Part shown: piece by piece, positions 16,702 to 25,222 of the stretch
How the letters are laid out: each line of letters starts with the position of its first letter
Position numbering within the stretch: position 1 is the first letter of the stretch
Source: Bradyrhizobium septentrionale
GTDB taxonomy: Bacteria; Pseudomonadota; Alphaproteobacteria; Rhizobiales; Xanthobacteraceae
Direction of reading: 5' to 3'
Assembly (NCBI RefSeq): GCF_011516645.4
Contig: NZ_CP088285.1
Location: forward strand, 8,760,501-8,824,500
DNA: 64,000 nucleotides
Program-made: the position numbers and the translations under genes
The notes under the pieces: model-generated
The model's database searches: none
What the model saw: the letters and a program-made list of their open reading frames with translations, nothing else
What the model was told of the DNA's origin: nothing

Positions 16702-17331
16702 TCACGACCCGGCGCGGCGGATCGTGATCCGGGTCTCGTCGGTCATATCCTTCAATTCCTTGTTCGGCTCGCGATAGAGGTGACGCTCGATCACGACTGT
16801 GCGGCCATCGGTGGTCTTGCTGCAGGTCTCGTCGACGAAGACGCCACCGACCTCCTGCTTGCCGCCGGCCGGCTGCGCGTTCGAGCAGCTCCAGCCGTCT
16901 TCGCCGTAGCGCGACCTCGCCTGCAGGCCGAGCAGGAAGGCCTTCTTGCGCAGATAGAGCCGCGCCTTCGGATCGGTCTCGATCGTCAGCGCCGCGATCT
17001 TGGCGTCCTGATCGATCATGACGGTCAGGATCGCCGGATGGCCGGCGACCATGGTGCCTTCCCGCGCGGTCTCGCTATCATACTCGAAGCGGATGCCGCG
17101 GAGCTGGTCCGGCCCGGCCGGGCAATTCGACCACTGCGCCCATTCAGCCAATCTGTGCGTGGTCTTCTCCCCGGCGCAGGTCAGGTTGATGTAGCCGGCG
17201 TCCGGCACGCTACTGATGGCCATTCCGACATTGATGTCGCGCAGGTCGCCCGCGGTCGCCATCGCCGGCACGGCTGCGGTGACGGTGGCGGCGAAGACGA
17301 GGCCACGGATTGCCGATCGTTGCTTGCTCAT
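16702..17331 (-). CDS. Exported protein of unknown function, in PQQ-dehydrogenase operon
   Basis: A 209-residue protein with a Sec signal (GLVFAATVTAAVPAMATA) and four cysteines (LTCAGE, SNCPAG, WSCSN, ETCSK) that could form two disulfides in the periplasm. Its ATG overlaps the stop of the cytochrome c gene, so it is translated with it. I do not recognise the family. Position suggests a role with the periplasmic alcohol dehydrogenase or its cytochrome. Confidence 0.8.
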   Translation of the reverse strand: MSKQRSAIRGLVFAATVTAAVPAMATAGDLRDINVGMAISSVPDAGYINLTCAGEKTTHRLAEWAQWSNCPAGPDQLRGIRFEYDSETAREGTMVAGHPAILTVMIDQDAKIAALTIETDPKARLYLRKKAFLLGLQARSRYGEDGWSCSNAQPAGGKQEVGGVFVDETCSKTTDGRTVVIERHLYREPNKELKDMTDETRITIRRAGS

Positions 17332-17870
17332 GGCTTTGCCTTCTCGCTCTGGTCGGACGGCGCGGCGGCGTGGCCGGCGTCCTTGTAGACGTTGCAGACC
17401 CGCGAGCCGTCACCGAAGAAGGTGATGCACTCGTCATAGCTCGGCTCGCCCTTGCCCTTGACGTGCGCGAGCACGTAATCGGCGACGGCCTCGATCTCGT
17501 TCGGCCGCAGGAACACATTCGCCTCGGGCGGCATGCGGTCCGCGACGTCCTGCCGGGTCATCTCGTAGCATTTCGTGGTGTCGTAGGAGCCGCGCACGAA
17601 GAACGGCATGCCGGTGCCCGGCCGCCCGCACGTCACGGTCTCGATGATCTGCTCGCGCGTCAGCTCGGTCTTGCGCAGCGACAGAGCGTCGCCGCCATAG
17701 CCGCCGCCGCCATTGCCGTGCCATTTGTGGCAGCCGATGCAATTGCCGCGCTTGAACACCGCCTTGCCGGCATCGGTCGGATCGCTCGCCGACTGCGCAT
17801 GCGCCGTACCGATACATCCCATCACCAGCGCGCAGCCGAGCCACGCGCCAACCAGCCATCCTTGCTTCAT
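17328..17870 (-). CDS. Periplasmic c-type cytochrome, likely acceptor for the PQQ dehydrogenase
   Basis: A 180-residue protein with a signal peptide (WLGCALVMGCIGTAHA) and one haem motif, CIGCH, followed by WHGNGGGGYGGDALSL. A methionine in ADRMPPEAN or GMPFF could be the sixth ligand. The order dehydrogenase, cytochrome, exported protein fits a XoxG or CytcL role: passing electrons from PQQ to the respiratory chain. The C-terminal tail after CNVYKDAGH is low complexity. Confidence 0.88.
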   Translation of the reverse strand: MKQGWLVGAWLGCALVMGCIGTAHAQSASDPTDAGKAVFKRGNCIGCHKWHGNGGGGYGGDALSLRKTELTREQIIETVTCGRPGTGMPFFVRGSYDTTKCYEMTRQDVADRMPPEANVFLRPNEIEAVADYVLAHVKGKGEPSYDECITFFGDGSRVCNVYKDAGHAAAPSDQSEKAKP

Positions 17871-17938
17871 TTGTTTTGGTTCTCTGGATCAAAAGTGACG
17901 CGGGAGGCCTCTCACCGAAGCCTCCCGCGCGTGCGACG

Positions 17939-19711
17939 TCAAAGGGCGAACACGTAGAGCATCGAGCCCGGCTGAATCCGCTTCAGCTCGGGCGTGGCAT
18001 CGATGAACCACTTGTCCCAGGCACCGCCGAGGCCGACCAGGATCGCGACATACTGCTTGCCGTCCACCGAGAACGTCATCGGGGGCGCGTTGACGCCACC
18101 GCCGGTGTTGAACTCCCAGAGCTTCTGCAGCGACTTTGCGTCATAGGCGATCACCTCGCCGGACGGCTGTCCGGAGAACACCAGGTCGGGCGTCGCCAGG
18201 ATGCCGCCGAGGTTCGGGAATTCCGTCTCCGCCTTCCCTGCCACCTTGCCGGTGGTGACGTCGATCGCGGTCACGCTGCCCGTGATCTTGAACGGCTGGC
18301 TCGGCCCGCCGCCGGTGAAGAACTCGCGCGCCTTCACCTTGTCCGGCGTCATCTCCTCGACCTTGATCCGGTTGCAGCTCTCGATCACCGGGATGTACCA
18401 GAGCTTCAGGTTCGGATTATACGCGGTCGGCGGCCAGTTCTTGCCGCCCATGTTGCCGGGGCAGATGTCCGTTTCCTTGTTGGTGCGGCTCGGCGTGACC
18501 GACGCGTTATACTTCTGCACGCCCTGCTTCGGATCATACTCTACCGGCTTGCCGGACTCGGGATCGAGACCCTTGGTCCAGGTCACCTTCTTGACGAAGG
18601 GCAGACCCCAGACGAACTTGCCGCTGTTGCGGTCGATCGCATAGGCAAAGCCGTTGCGGTCGGCCTCGAGCGCGAGCTTGAGCGTCGTGTTGTTCGGACC
18701 GGGGACGTCGACCAGCACGTTCTCCGCCACGCTGTCATAGTCGTAGGGATCGTTCGGCGTGTGCTGGTAGTGCCACTTGATCTTGCCGGTGTCGGCATCG
18801 AGACCAAGCGAAGAGTCGGTGTAGAGGTTGTCGCCGGGCCGGTATTCATTATCCCAGTCCGGTCCGGGATTGCCGACGCCCCAGACGATGGTGTTGGTCG
18901 AGGGGTCGAAGCTGCCGGTGACCCAGGTCGATCCACCGCCGCTCGCCTTGGCGTTCTTGTCGTCCTTCCAGGTCTCGTGACCGGGCTCGTCCTTGCCCGG
19001 GATGGTGTGGGTGCGCCAGACTTCCTTCTGGCTCTTCAGATCGGTCGCGGCGATCCAGCCGCGAATGCCGTATTCGGCGCCGGCCACACCCGTGATCGCC
19101 ATTCCCTTGACGATCAGCGGTGCGCCGGTGATGACTTCGCCCTTGTCGGGATCGGCGACCTGACGCTGCCAGGCAACCTGTCCGGTCTCCTTGTTGGTCG
19201 CGATCAGGCGGCCGTCGAGCGTGTGCGAGACGACGAGGTTATCCCACAGCGCGACGCCGCGATTGTCGACGCCGCAGCAGGCGACCGCGCCGGCCCAGTC
19301 GTGGTCGGTCTTGGGATCCATCTTCCAGACCAGCACGCCTTTGCCGCCGTGAGCATCGATCTTGTAGACCGAACCCCAGCCGTCGGTGACGTACATGAAT
19401 CCGTTCTCGACGATCGGAGTTCCCTCCAGGCCGCCATGCGACCAGATTCCGCCGCCCTCGACGCCGCCGAGATGCATGGTCCAGGCGACCTTGAGGTTCT
19501 TGACGTTGTCCTTGTTGATATCCGCCAGCGACGAGAACCGCGTCGCCGAGTAGTTCTTGTGGTGGTGCAGCCAGTTGCCGGCTTCCTTGTCGGCATTGAG
19601 CAGACGCTCCTGGTTGACATCATCGGCGAGCGCGAAAGAGCCCGCGAAGGTCGCAGCGGATGCTACTGCCGCCGCGAGCATGTGCGATTTAACCCAATTC
19701 AACCTTGTCAT
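17939..19711 (-). CDS. PQQ-dependent alcohol dehydrogenase, lanthanide-type signature
   Basis: A 590-residue periplasmic quinoprotein of the methanol/ethanol dehydrogenase family, with signal peptide cleaved near FALADD. Adjacent cysteines Cys145-Cys146 (ACCGVDNRG) match the disulfide ring at the PQQ site. Glu213, Asn281 and Asp324 fit the metal and catalytic positions. Asp326, two residues after the catalytic Asp in DPYDYDS, is the extra aspartate that marks lanthanide-dependent enzymes (XoxF, ExaF/PedH). The GRPGDNLY-like region resembles ethanol-type more than XoxF-type enzymes, so the substrate is open. The start follows GGAGGAA; an earlier ATG at 19744 has no ribosome site. Confidence 0.9.
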   Translation of the reverse strand: MTRLNWVKSHMLAAAVASAATFAGSFALADDVNQERLLNADKEAGNWLHHHKNYSATRFSSLADINKDNVKNLKVAWTMHLGGVEGGGIWSHGGLEGTPIVENGFMYVTDGWGSVYKIDAHGGKGVLVWKMDPKTDHDWAGAVACCGVDNRGVALWDNLVVSHTLDGRLIATNKETGQVAWQRQVADPDKGEVITGAPLIVKGMAITGVAGAEYGIRGWIAATDLKSQKEVWRTHTIPGKDEPGHETWKDDKNAKASGGGSTWVTGSFDPSTNTIVWGVGNPGPDWDNEYRPGDNLYTDSSLGLDADTGKIKWHYQHTPNDPYDYDSVAENVLVDVPGPNNTTLKLALEADRNGFAYAIDRNSGKFVWGLPFVKKVTWTKGLDPESGKPVEYDPKQGVQKYNASVTPSRTNKETDICPGNMGGKNWPPTAYNPNLKLWYIPVIESCNRIKVEEMTPDKVKAREFFTGGGPSQPFKITGSVTAIDVTTGKVAGKAETEFPNLGGILATPDLVFSGQPSGEVIAYDAKSLQKLWEFNTGGGVNAPPMTFSVDGKQYVAILVGLGGAWDKWFIDATPELKRIQPGSMLYVFAL

Positions 19712-19831
19712 AAGTTCATTTCCTCCGGATCTAGCATTCTTCATTGATCGAACCGCCCGTCACATACGGGCGATCGCGCGAGAAGCCTTGAGTCCCGACA
19801 GGTGACAGTCTCACCCGCCGCCTTCCCGTGG

Positions 19832-20317
19832 TCACTTCTGGACCAGCACCTCCGTCTCGATTGTGCCTGCCTTCTGAAAGACGATCGCGCATTTGAACGT
19901 CTCGCCGGGAGCGAGCGCCTGACGCAACTGCAACAGCATGACGTGATAGCCGTCGCGCTTCAGCTCGAGCGTGCCCTTGGCCGGAACTGGTATATTGGAT
20001 ATCGAGCGCATCGCAGGCGCGCCCTCGCCGCGATCGACAATGTGACGCTCGGAAAAATTCGCGACCGGGCAGCGGACACGCAGCAGCGCATCGGCGCTGT
20101 CGGCCTCGTTCTTGATCGTCATCGTCAAGGGAAGGTCCCCACCTTCTTTGTCGGCCGCCGGTACGCGCGCGTCCACAATCTGCAAGGATTCGCTAGCGGC
20201 GGCGCGATGCATCACTCCGAACGTGCTGATCAGGCAGAATAATGGCAACGCGATCCATGATCTGCACTTAACGGTCTTGCACGCAACGGCGCAATGCAAC
20301 CCCCGCTCGAACGACAT
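19832..20317 (-). CDS. PCu(A)C-type periplasmic copper chaperone
   Basis: A protein of 161 residues with an N-terminal hydrophobic signal (IALPLFCLISTFGVMHRAAA) and a PCu(A)C/DUF461 domain. The copper motif is visible: the His of ERHIV and Met of PAMRSI, then the closing DGYHVMLL, matching the family H-M-H-x-M pattern. Such proteins deliver copper to cytochrome oxidase or other periplasmic targets. It lies 120 bases upstream of the PQQ dehydrogenase on the same strand, and may be transcribed with it. A GGGAGA site precedes the ATG at 20317. Confidence 0.85.
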   Translation of the reverse strand: MSFERGLHCAVACKTVKCRSWIALPLFCLISTFGVMHRAAASESLQIVDARVPAADKEGGDLPLTMTIKNEADSADALLRVRCPVANFSERHIVDRGEGAPAMRSISNIPVPAKGTLELKRDGYHVMLLQLRQALAPGETFKCAIVFQKAGTIETEVLVQK

Positions 20318-20444
20318 CAAGTTCTCTCCCGATATGATTTTTGCGGCACTGTTTCATGCTTCGTCGCGCGCTGCCAGCAATAGATCGAGAACGCTGCATC
20401 AATGCGATTTCAGCACGCATAGCCGTCATGCTAGTTCTTTGTGC

Positions 20445-21440
20445 ATGAGTGATCTCGATACATTTCCGCCTGTGCAGCGCGAAGCGGCGCATGCCGCACT
20501 GCGTGAAGTGATCGGCACGGCAACGATCGACGCCGTTACATCTGTCTCGGGCGGCGCCACGTCAGCGCAGTTGTTCCGGATCGATGCGGGCGGCTGGAAT
20601 TATTTGCTACGGATCGAAGGGGTACCGAGCCCGCTGCGCAATCCGTATCAATATGTTTCGCTCAGGATTGCCGCCGAGGCCGGCATCGCGCCGCGCCTTT
20701 ATTATGCCAACGAGACGTCGCGCGTCGCGGTGATGGATTTCGTGCAGCGGCAGCCGCTCGGCCGCTATCCCGGCGGCCTGCCGGCGCTGGCGAAGGCGCT
20801 CGGCGAATTGCTGGCGCGCCTGCAGGCGACGCCGACCTTTCCGTCCTTCGTGCGCTATCCCGACATCGTGGCCCGGCTCTGGGCCCATGTTGGCCGCACC
20901 GGTCTGTTCGCACCCGGTGTGCTCGACCGCTACAATGACCATCTCGAACGCATCCGCGCGACCTATGTCTGGGATGACGCCAACTCGGTCGCGAGCCACA
21001 ACGACCCGCTTGCCGCCAACATCCTGTTCGACGGCGTCAGGCTCTGGATGATCGACTGGGAGTCCGCCTATCGCACCGATCCGCTGGTCGATCTCGCTGT
21101 TGTCGGCGACAGCCTCGCACAGACGCCGGAACTGCAAGACATTCTGCATCGTGCCTGGCGCGGCTGTCCGCTGGACGACGCGCTGCGCGCCCGGCTCGCG
21201 CACGTCCGCGCCCTCACCCGTCTCTATTACGCCGGCGTGCTGCTCAGCGCATCCGCCACCGCCCCGCGCACCACACCCGACACGAGCCTTGCGGCGCCGA
21301 CGCTGGCCGAGTTCGCGGAGGCCACAAGCGCCGGCCGGATCAAGGCCGGCACGCCGGCAGCCAAGCACGTGCTCGGGAAGATGTTCCTTGCCTCGTTCTT
21401 GACGAACATCGCAACGCCCGGCTTCGATCTTTCGGTTTGA
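20445..21440 (+). CDS. APH/choline kinase-fold phosphotransferase
   Basis: A 331-residue protein with the aminoglycoside phosphotransferase/choline kinase fold. The catalytic loop is SHNDPLAANILFD and the metal-binding Asp lies in MIDWESAY. The N-terminal lobe has SVSGGATSAQLFRI, as in choline/ethanolamine kinase-like and thiamine kinase-like proteins. The substrate is probably a small alcohol or amino sugar, not known here. The open frame extends upstream to 20112, but family homology starts near the ATG at 20445. Divergent from the copper chaperone gene. Confidence 0.85.
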   Translation: MSDLDTFPPVQREAAHAALREVIGTATIDAVTSVSGGATSAQLFRIDAGGWNYLLRIEGVPSPLRNPYQYVSLRIAAEAGIAPRLYYANETSRVAVMDFVQRQPLGRYPGGLPALAKALGELLARLQATPTFPSFVRYPDIVARLWAHVGRTGLFAPGVLDRYNDHLERIRATYVWDDANSVASHNDPLAANILFDGVRLWMIDWESAYRTDPLVDLAVVGDSLAQTPELQDILHRAWRGCPLDDALRARLAHVRALTRLYYAGVLLSASATAPRTTPDTSLAAPTLAEFAEATSAGRIKAGTPAAKHVLGKMFLASFLTNIATPGFDLSV

Positions 21441-23153
21441 CTAGCTGCAATTCGTGCGCGAGCCGCTGACCGGCTTCATCTCCGGCTCCGCAAGCACGCA
21501 GGTTGCGCTCAGATCGCCGTCGGGCGGCGGCACCTGGGACGGCAAGGTAAAGGTTCCGCGCGCACCGGCAGGAAGCCTGAGCTTCTTGGAGATCCTGAAC
21601 TTGTCGGGCACCGTGAACGGCTTGAAGTCGCCACCGTTGATCCGAACGCCGCGGCTCATCCCGGTGACCATGAGCGCGCCGGTGTCGACCAGTTCCGCGA
21701 GGCCGGCGCGGCCTGGCAGTACGGAATGATGGTCGACCGGATGCGCCGAGATCACCGCCTCAACGTCGATCTGCGCAATTCCTGCCGGATAATCCACCCG
21801 CACGTCGCGCCACAACAATTCGCCAAGGCCTTCCGTCGGCAACTGGATCGCGTTGCGAACCGGCCGGTCCGCAAAATGCCGCGCCGCCGGGACACGGAAG
21901 GTCCCCGCGCTCTGCTCGCCGCCGGTCTCATCCACGGCGCGTCCGAACAGCAGCGCCGCGATCTCTTCGGCGCGACCATCCTTCATCGTTGCGTCGGTCG
22001 CCGGCACCAGGCATCCACTGTGCGCGGTGAAGTGGACCTTTTCGCGCGGCACGCCCATGATGCCGACAAGCGGCTTGCCGCCGCGCTGCGGTCCCACACC
22101 GTTCACGGGCGCGAACCGTTGCAGACGCGCGTCGCCCGACTTGTCGACGGTCACGTCGGCATCGGCCACGATGCCGGCGATGCGTTCGGTCGCCCCAACG
22201 ATATCCCAGATCATCGCGCCGCCGCTCGCCAGCGCGAGATAGATCGGTTCGGGTCCGGGCGCGATCTCGACAGTCGTCACATAGGTCACCCGGTCCTGGT
22301 TGCCGATCCAGGCGTTCGACAGCGCCTTGCCTTCCTGCGCCCCCAGGAGAATGAGACGCGCCTCGCGCGGGACGGCGGGCACATCGCATCCCGCTACGGC
22401 AGTTTGCAGCTGCTGTTTCCGGAGCTGAATCTCCCGCGCGCGCTGCGCCGCCTGTCGGGCCTCGTTCAGGCGCTTGCCGAAATCCGCGAATTCGCTGGCG
22501 GATATGCGGCCATCGCGATCCTGGTCGATCGCGGCAAATTGCTCGCGCACGGCCGCTTCGTATTCGGCGAGAGAGACGGCTCCATCTCCGTTCGCATCGA
22601 GCGTCATCGGCACGTACTGTGCCGCGTTTTGCTGCCAGCTGACGTTGGCCTGATCGGCCTGCCGCTGGCCTTCCTGCCGGATTTCTGCGGCGCTGATGAC
22701 GCCATCCTGGTCGGCGTCCAGCTTGAGCACCTCACTGACAAGCCTGTCGAGCTGCAGACGAACCTGCTCCGGCGTTGGCTCGAGCTGCACCCCGTTGGCG
22801 TGGATCATTTGCCGCGCCCGTGGCTGCATCACCGTGATGATCTCCGCCTTCGTGACCGCTCCGTCACCATCGAGATCGTAAGCCAGCATCTGCGTAACGA
22901 CCTGCAAGCGCCGCTGCGCCGCCGCTATCTTGCGCAGATCGTCGATGCCTTGCGCGGTGACCCCGCGCTCGTCCGGATTGCTCTGATAGAACGCAGCCAG
23001 CATCTGCGACCTGACCTGCTCCCAGGTCACGTCCGCACGCATCGCGCCGCCCATCCTGTTGATGATCCATTCCGAATTGGCGCTGGCCGGCGCAGAGAAA
23101 ACGCCAAGACACATCGCCGAAGCGCCCAGAAGGCGAACCAACCGCAACCGCAT
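21441..23153 (-). CDS. Exported EF-hand calcium-binding protein
   Basis: A 570-residue protein with a signal peptide ending near PASANS. Four EF-hand loops are evident at about 93-104 (DLDGDGAVTKAE), 146-157 (DADQDGVISAAE), 186-197 (DANGDGAVSLAE) and 210-221 (DQDRDGRISASE), each with Asp/Asn at loop positions 1, 3 and 5 and Glu at 12. A coiled-coil-like stretch rich in Gln/Arg/Ala follows. The last 320 residues form a region I do not recognise, with SGCLVPATDATM and a terminal CVLAEPEMK. Ca2+ or lanthanide binding in the periplasm is plausible. The start follows GGAG. Confidence 0.82.
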   Translation of the reverse strand: MRLRLVRLLGASAMCLGVFSAPASANSEWIINRMGGAMRADVTWEQVRSQMLAAFYQSNPDERGVTAQGIDDLRKIAAAQRRLQVVTQMLAYDLDGDGAVTKAEIITVMQPRARQMIHANGVQLEPTPEQVRLQLDRLVSEVLKLDADQDGVISAAEIRQEGQRQADQANVSWQQNAAQYVPMTLDANGDGAVSLAEYEAAVREQFAAIDQDRDGRISASEFADFGKRLNEARQAAQRAREIQLRKQQLQTAVAGCDVPAVPREARLILLGAQEGKALSNAWIGNQDRVTYVTTVEIAPGPEPIYLALASGGAMIWDIVGATERIAGIVADADVTVDKSGDARLQRFAPVNGVGPQRGGKPLVGIMGVPREKVHFTAHSGCLVPATDATMKDGRAEEIAALLFGRAVDETGGEQSAGTFRVPAARHFADRPVRNAIQLPTEGLGELLWRDVRVDYPAGIAQIDVEAVISAHPVDHHSVLPGRAGLAELVDTGALMVTGMSRGVRINGGDFKPFTVPDKFRISKKLRLPAGARGTFTLPSQVPPPDGDLSATCVLAEPEMKPVSGSRTNCS

Positions 23154-23284
23154 TTCGTACTCCACTATTCCAGGTTGAACGATGTGGCGCAGACGCATTA
23201 AATTTGCCGTCCCGGATTGCTTCAAATTGTCCGGATTGCAGCGACCCTGCGGTTGCAACGCAGGCAGAGCGTCGCGGAAGATCG

Positions 23285-23992
23285 TCAACCCGGCGGGTTG
23301 AAGGTCCGCGCGAAGAACACCGGGGCCTTGGACTTCTTCAGCCGGTAGAGCTGCGCCGGCCGGTTTGGCCCCTTGCGCATTTTCGCAACCGGCTCGATCA
23401 GGTCGGCGGCGAGCATGCGGGTGCGGAACGCGCTCTTCTCCAGCGGGCGGTCGAGCACGATCTCAAAGGTGTGCTGCAATTCCGGCAGCGTGAATTCCGG
23501 CGGCATCAGATAGGCCGGCAGCGAGGTGTACTCGACCTTGCTGCGCAGGCGCTGGATCGCAACCTGCAGGATCTCGGCATGGTCGAAGGCAAGCTTCGGC
23601 CGCACCTTCTCGCCCTCGACCGCGAACCACTGCGCATCCGCGGCCAGCGCGCCGCCCGTGGCGTGCTCACCCAGCAATGCGAAATAGGCGTGCGTCGCAG
23701 ACCAGCCGCGCGGATCCCGCGTGGCGCTGCCCCAGCTGCCGAGCTGTTCGAGATGCGGACTGACGACGCCGGTCTTGTCCTTCAGCTTGCGCGCCGCGCA
23801 GGCTTCGAGGTCGCGATCGCCGGCGATATCGACGAAGCCGCCGGGCAACGCCCACGACCCTGGGAACGGCTCGGTTTCCGCTCTTGGGCGTTGAACCAAG
23901 AGGACCTGAAGCGCGTCCGACCGGATGGCGAAGATGACGACGTCGACCGTCGTCAGCGGCCGCGGAAAGTCGAGATCGGGCTTCTCGGGCAT
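23285..23992 (-). CDS. NrtR-type Nudix-domain transcriptional regulator
   Basis: A protein of 235 residues with a Nudix fold in the first 140 (FPGSWALPGGFVDIAG) and a C-terminal winged helix (LEKSAFRTRMLAADLIEP). The Nudix box reads RKLKDKTG where enzymes have REUxEExG, so the catalytic glutamates are gone. That is the known state of NrtR regulators, which sense ADP-ribose and control NAD metabolism. It is divergent from an SPFH gene and an NAD-kinase-like gene, with a clear palindrome between, so these are its likely targets. The start at 23992 has a purine-rich GGGAGAG before it. Confidence 0.85.
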   Translation of the reverse strand: MPEKPDLDFPRPLTTVDVVIFAIRSDALQVLLVQRPRAETEPFPGSWALPGGFVDIAGDRDLEACAARKLKDKTGVVSPHLEQLGSWGSATRDPRGWSATHAYFALLGEHATGGALAADAQWFAVEGEKVRPKLAFDHAEILQVAIQRLRSKVEYTSLPAYLMPPEFTLPELQHTFEIVLDRPLEKSAFRTRMLAADLIEPVAKMRKGPNRPAQLYRLKKSKAPVFFARTFNPPG

Positions 23993-24100
23993 GCTCTCCC
24001 GCTCCTCTAGAGCTTCTCGTCTTGACGCGTTTTCTTCACGCGAACCGGTGTCCACTTCGCTCGAAAACGCTCTGGTGGCGTGAACCTTTTCGCGCCCGGC

Positions 24101-24144
24101 TTGACAATAACATACTTAGTTGTACAGTCCAACTAACTTAGTTG
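24101..24144 (+). promoter_or_regulatory. Promoter and putative NrtR operator
   Basis: An AT-rich island in a GC-rich region. TTGACA (24101-24106) and TACAGT (24123-24128) could be a -35/-10 pair 16 bases apart. Within it a 7-bp perfect inverted repeat, TTAGTTG and CAACTAA, spaced by 7, occupies 24116-24136. The half-site ACTTAGTTG recurs at 24136-24144, 22 bases on, two helical turns. Overlap with the promoter implies repression, most simply by the adjacent NrtR-type protein. Confidence 0.6.
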
Positions 24145-24175
24145 CTCAGACACACTTACTATAGGAGTGCACGCC

Positions 24176-25222
24176 ATGTTCGGTCTCCGCTTCATCAAGG
24201 CCCAGCCGACCACCTACCTCATGAAATTCCGGCGCGGCGCGGTGACCCAGCAAGGCGCCGGCCTGTCCGGCTTCTATTATGGGCCGGCCACCTCGCTGGT
24301 CGCGGTCCCGATCGGCAGCCGCGACGCCGCCTTCATCTTCCAGCAGATCGCGCGGGACTTTCAGGCGCTGACCATTCAGGGCCATGTCACCTACCGGATC
24401 AGCGAGCCGCAGAAAGCGGCCGCGATGCTCAACTTCACCCTCAAGGCCGACGGCAAGACCTACGAGTCCGACGACCCGGAGAAGCTGCCGCAGCGGATCC
24501 TCGCCACCGTCGAGGTGCTGGCGCAGCAGGCGGTGAAGGAACTGACCTTGAAGGAGGCCCTGCAGGCCGCCGACCGCATCGCCGGCCTGATCGAGAGCGG
24601 GCTGCGCGGCCGTGCCGATATCGCTTCGCTTGGCCTGGAAATCCTCGGCGTCTCGATCCGCGGCGTGAAGCCGACGCCGGATACCGCCAAGGCGCTGGAG
24701 GCCGAGGCGCGTGAAGCGATCCTCAAGAGCGCGGACGAGGCGATCTTCGCGCGCCGCAATTTTGCCGTGGAGCAGGAACGCGCCATCCGCGAGAGCGAGC
24801 TCGACACCGAGATCGCGGTCGAGCAGAAGAAGCGCTCGATCCGGGAGAACCAGATGGATGCCGAGGCGAGCGTCGCCGCCAAGCAGGCCGAGCTGCGCGA
24901 GGCCGGCATGGTCGCCGACATCACGCTGGAGAGCAAGCGCAAGGATTTTGTCGGCCTCAACGCCGAGAACACCCGCACGCTGGCGGATGCCGAGGCCTAC
25001 CGCGTGGGGGCGCTGATGAAGATATTCGAGGGCGTCGACACCCGCGTGATCCAGGCGCTGGCCTCAGCCGGCATGCAGCCGGGACAGCTGATCGCGCAGG
25101 CCTTCAGCGGCATCGCCGAAAAGGCCGAGAAGATCGGCCAGCTCAACGTCTCGCCCGATCTGCTGAACGCGCTGCTGGAGAAGCCCGCCGCCGTGGAGGC
25201 CGCCCGTGCCCGCCGACAATGA
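24176..25222 (+). CDS. SPFH/band-7 domain protein
   Basis: A 348-residue SPFH (stomatin/prohibitin/flotillin) protein. The SPFH domain spans about 30-190, then a long charged helix at about 190-260 (AEAREAILKSADEAIFARRN, KKRSIRENQMDAEASVAAKQ) likely forms a coiled coil for assembly into rings. There is no obvious transmembrane anchor at the N-terminus. The ATG at 24176 follows TAGGAG; an in-frame GTG nine bases earlier overlaps that site. The stop overlaps the start of the NAD-kinase-like gene by 17 bases, so the two act as a pair. Confidence 0.88.
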   Translation: MFGLRFIKAQPTTYLMKFRRGAVTQQGAGLSGFYYGPATSLVAVPIGSRDAAFIFQQIARDFQALTIQGHVTYRISEPQKAAAMLNFTLKADGKTYESDDPEKLPQRILATVEVLAQQAVKELTLKEALQAADRIAGLIESGLRGRADIASLGLEILGVSIRGVKPTPDTAKALEAEAREAILKSADEAIFARRNFAVEQERAIRESELDTEIAVEQKKRSIRENQMDAEASVAAKQAELREAGMVADITLESKRKDFVGLNAENTRTLADAEAYRVGALMKIFEGVDTRVIQALASAGMQPGQLIAQAFSGIAEKAEKIGQLNVSPDLLNALLEKPAAVEAARARRQ

